Source: JAEDHM01 sp964368645
Lineage (GTDB): Bacteria > Bacillota > Clostridia > Christensenellales > CAG-1252
Length of the DNA: 64,000 nucleotides
NCBI GenBank assembly: GCA_964368645.1
Contig: CAYJBY010000004.1
Span: 75,764-139,763 of the forward strand
Direction: 5' to 3'
Shown here: one piece after another, positions 61,956-64,000 of the stretch
Numbering within the stretch: the first letter of the stretch is position 1
Layout of the letters: the number at the start of each line of letters is the position of its first letter
The notes under the pieces: model-generated
The model's database searches: none
What the model was told of the DNA's origin: nothing
Seen by the model: the letters and a program-made list of their open reading frames with translations, nothing else
Position numbers and translations under genes: made by a program

Positions 61956-62175
61956 AACAACGCTCCTAACTTGTTTAACGGAAATTTTTATTGACAGCAA
62001 AGCGTTCCATAGCGCGATTATACACCTATTGTTAGCCGTTTTCAACCTGTTTACGGCTCGCTTAAGCCGCAATGCAGAGGCCAAAACGCGCCGTAATGCA
62101 GAGGTTAAAACTTCGAAGAGCCGAATATTTCATAAATTGAAACACTCTAAAGGCTGTATTATATTTGCTAGTGTT

Positions 62176-62604
62176 TTATTTTGTAGAGTCGATAATTCGG
62201 TAAAGAAGCTTGTATAAAGTTGCCGCCTCTTCCTGTGCAAGCGGCAAGCATCCACTCATTTTAAGCGGAATTTCCTTTGCTCGTTCCTTTAAGCTTTCGC
62301 CGTTTGCGGTTATCGTAATAATCGTACTGCGCTCGTCCGCTTGACTGCGCTTTCTCGCAACAAGTCCTTTTTGCTCCATACCTTTTAGCATTGGAGTAAG
62401 CGTACCGGAATCAAGATACAGACTTTCGCCCAATTCCTTCACTGATGCACTTTTTTTTTCCCAGAGAACCATCATCGTGATATACTGTGTATAAGTGAGC
62501 CCTATTACGTCAAGATACGGTTTATACTTTCGGGTTATTTCACGGGCGCAGGCGTATAAAGGGAAGCAGAGTTGATTTTTCAGTTTGAGCATATCGTAAT
62601 CCAT
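62176..62604 (-). CDS. ohrR: OhrR-type MarR-family peroxide regulator
   Basis: 142 residues. The peroxide-sensing Cys of OhrR is in place (LKNQLCFPLYACAREI, Cys12 or so). The winged helix covers SVKELGESLYLDSGTLTPML. It represses until organic peroxide oxidises the Cys. Last gene of a unit with the TSCPD and Gpx genes; an OhrR-like operator overlaps their promoter. Confidence 0.87.
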   Translation of the reverse strand: MDYDMLKLKNQLCFPLYACAREITRKYKPYLDVIGLTYTQYITMMVLWEKKSASVKELGESLYLDSGTLTPMLKGMEQKGLVARKRSQADERSTIITITANGESLKERAKEIPLKMSGCLPLAQEEAATLYKLLYRIIDSTK

Positions 62605-62615
62605 ACACTATTCTC

Positions 62616-62870
62616 CTATAGTTTTTTATTATACGCCATTTCAACTGCTTTTGCAAGTTGGTCGCTACAAGATGTAGGACGTCTTCCGCAAGTGATTCCG
62701 CTTAGTTTTTCCTTTATTTGCGCCACCGTCCAGCCGTCAAGAATCTTGCAAAGTGCTTTCAAATTGCCGTTACAGCCGCCGATATAAGCTATATTCGTTA
62801 CTATATCCCCGTTGAGGTCAAACTCTATTTGCGTTGAGCAGGTATCCTTGGTCTTGTAAGTGTATTTCAT
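62616..62870 (-). CDS. TSCPD-domain protein (TIGR03905 family)
   Basis: 84 residues. MKYTYKTKDTCSTQIEFDL and ITCGRRPTSCSDQLAKAV carry the conserved cysteines; the TSCPD domain is also found at the end of ribonucleotide reductases. Function unknown, possibly metal binding. It overlaps gpx by 4 bases. Confidence 0.85.
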   Translation of the reverse strand: MKYTYKTKDTCSTQIEFDLNGDIVTNIAYIGGCNGNLKALCKILDGWTVAQIKEKLSGITCGRRPTSCSDQLAKAVEMAYNKKL

Positions 62871-63349
62871 ACCTGTTTCTCCAAATACTTCGCTACGTCT
62901 TTGTCGATTTTTTCTGGCTTGGTTATCGAACCGTAACGAGCAACAACTTGACCTTCTCTATCAACTAAAAACTTCGTAAAGTTCCATTTGATTTTAGAAT
63001 CGCCTATGCCGCTTTTTTGCGCTTTAAGATAAGTATAAAGCGGACTTTCGTTTGCCCCGTTTACGTCAATCTTGGCGAATTGCTTAAAGGTAATGCCATA
63101 TCTTCCTGTGCAAAAATCGTGTATTTCTTCCTCGGTACCGGGGGCTTGTCCTGCGAATTGATTGCATGGAAAATCCAGTATCTCAAATCCTTGGGAATTG
63201 TATTTTTCGTATAAGTCCTGCAATCCGTCGTATTGCGGCGTAAATCCGCACCCTGTCGCTGTGTTGACAATGAGAAGCACCTTTCCCTTGTATTCCGAAA
63301 GGGAAATTTCCTTATTCTCCATATCCTTTACCGCTAAATCGTATAACAT
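62867..63349 (-). CDS. gpx: glutathione peroxidase-family thiol peroxidase
   Basis: 160 residues from the ATG at 63349 with GGAGGT upstream. Catalytic Cys is in NTATGCGFTPQY (Cys, not selenocysteine), Gln in FPCNQFAGQAPGT and Trp in KWNFTKFLVDR. It reduces peroxides, probably with thioredoxin. Its control by OhrR is inferred. Confidence 0.93.
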   Translation of the reverse strand: MLYDLAVKDMENKEISLSEYKGKVLLIVNTATGCGFTPQYDGLQDLYEKYNSQGFEILDFPCNQFAGQAPGTEEEIHDFCTGRYGITFKQFAKIDVNGANESPLYTYLKAQKSGIGDSKIKWNFTKFLVDREGQVVARYGSITKPEKIDKDVAKYLEKQV

Positions 63350-63378
63350 AATTACAACCTCCGTTTTAATTAATTGTT

Positions 63379-63393
63379 TGCAATTATATTGTA
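63379..63393 (-). promoter_or_regulatory. OhrR-like operator over the gpx -10 box
   Basis: On the minus strand TACAAT-ATA-ATTGCA, an imperfect palindrome close to the Bacillus OhrR box. It includes the -10 TACAAT (63393-63388), whose -35 TTGACA is at 63417-63412, 18 bases away. Confidence 0.65.
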
Positions 63394-63402
63394 TCAAATC
63401 AA

Positions 63403-63597
63403 TTATCCCGTTGTCAAACACTTTTTTTGAATTTGTGTTTGAACCCCAAAAAGTCTTACGACAAATGCAGTAAAAAAGTGATTGTTCAAAAAGTCTCGGC
63501 TAAAAAATAATCCGTTTTTGCCTTCTTCTAATAGTCCTTTAACGGCATTTATAGTATTTTCAACCTGACCAGTGAACAACCCTAGTTGGTGGTTCAT
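63403..63597 (-). CDS. small hypothetical ORF
   Basis: 64 residues, unrecognised, with an AAGGAG ribosome site six bases before the ATG. It overlaps the gpx promoter region, which argues against it. It may be a remnant linked to the insertion sequence next door. Confidence 0.3.
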   Translation of the reverse strand: MNHQLGLFTGQVENTINAVKGLLEEGKNGLFFSRDFLNNHFFTAFVVRLFGVQTQIQKKCLTTG

Positions 63598-63689
63598 GCA
63601 GACTCCTTTTAATACAATTTTTCCGAGAAATTGAAAATGACGGGTAAAATTGCATTTGTGTCATATCGGTTTAAGTGTTATTTGTATTA

Positions 63690-63705
63690 TACTATATTTA
63701 TAGTA
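63690..63705. promoter_or_regulatory. palindrome upstream of the IS21 transposase
   Basis: TACTATATTTATAGTA, a near-perfect 16-bp palindrome between divergent reading frames; it may be an operator or part of the element's end. Confidence 0.35.
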
Positions 63706-63729
63706 TTTTGTAAACAAAGGAGATGCCTT

Positions 63730-64000
63730 ATGGTACCACAAAAAACAATTGACCATATACTTCGATTGTATTATGACCAAAACTTACCCGTATATGAGAT
63801 AGCCACACGAGTCAAATATTCCCCTTGCACCATCTATAAATATCTAAAATCTAATGGCAAGCCACAGCAAAAACCTTTGACTGTATCCGAAGATACTTGC
63901 TACGCAAAGTATTATGATATCGTGTATTCTTGGCTAAAAGAAGATTTGAATCACTTTTACAAACAACGTCATACAGCTCAACGCGTTCATGACAGATTGC
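63730..64000 (+). CDS. istA: IS21-family transposase IstA, 5' part only
   Basis: Open to the window end; 90 codons are visible. An N-terminal HTH (VYEIATRVKYSPCTIYKYLK) is followed by WLKEDLNHFYKQRHTAQRVH, the hallmark of IS21 IstA before its DDE domain. AAGGAG precedes the ATG. The element's left end should lie within about 100 bases upstream, but I could not fix its inverted repeat. The helper ATPase IstB would follow outside the window. Confidence 0.85.
   Translation, partial: MVPQKTIDHILRLYYDQNLPVYEIATRVKYSPCTIYKYLKSNGKPQQKPLTVSEDTCYAKYYDIVYSWLKEDLNHFYKQRHTAQRVHDRL

Overview
The window looks like a metagenome-assembled chromosome segment from an uncultured, endospore-forming Clostridia-type Firmicute, probably an anaerobic gut member. 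The reasons are: YabP and YabQ spore proteins, a SpoIVFB-type intramembrane protease, single-chain glycyl-tRNA synthetase, a glgB-glgC-glgD-glgA-glgP operon with the clostridial GlgD paralogue, strong AGGAGG ribosome sites, textbook sigma-A promoters, and WG-repeat and BspA-like leucine-rich-repeat surface lipoproteins. Three 100-N gaps are present. Two are flanked by identical 55-nt sequences and are assembly joins rather than real missing DNA.

Layout. 0.5-7 kb: a four-gene operon (alpha-CTD-like/WG fusion, ABC ATPase, ABC-2 permease, Ig-like surface protein). 7-16 kb: a Cys/Gly-rich mini-protein, glycyl-tRNA synthetase, minD-minE converging on a spoIVFA-like/spoIVFB pair, ROK glucokinase, two radical-SAM-linked genes and RNase G. 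16-19 kb: a Cys-rich protein, yabP-yabQ and a WG lipoprotein. 19.3-24.7 kb: a compact seven-gene minus-strand transcription unit joining a zinc-type MacB-like ABC system (small secreted Cys/His protein, ATPase, permease, anchored DUF3299-like protein) to a PI-PLC-like enzyme, a metallo-beta-lactamase-fold hydrolase and a PfkB kinase. It has a recognisable promoter and terminator. 25-33 kb: CofE-like ligase, a minisatellite with gaps, HD phosphohydrolase, ECF-type sigma factor with a probable anti-sigma, phosphoglucomutase and small membrane proteins. 33-45 kb: clan GH-A lipoprotein, DUF2156-Eis fusion, a collagen-like/LRR/M23 lipoprotein divergent from a small XRE regulator, TetR with an iron alcohol dehydrogenase, and a BspA-like protein. 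45-57 kb: tRNA-Arg, the glycogen operon and phosphoglucosamine mutase. 57-64 kb: small stress and accessory genes, VWA and macro-domain proteins, a GNAT remnant, a nucleoside-hydrolase-like protein, a gpx-TSCPD-ohrR operon with an OhrR-like operator, and the start of an IS21-type transposase.

How it works together. Carbon storage dominates the known metabolism: glucokinase and phosphoglucomutase make glucose-1-phosphate, GlgC/D/A/B build glycogen, and GlgP with the GH13 enzyme mobilise it. Surface biology is the second theme, with several lipoproteins and adhesin-like repeat proteins, two of them tied to dedicated regulators or transporters. Intergenic spacers repeatedly hold degenerate tandem repeats with a period near 19 bp. 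Everything here is read by eye from the sequence; family assignments are motif-based and no database search was run.
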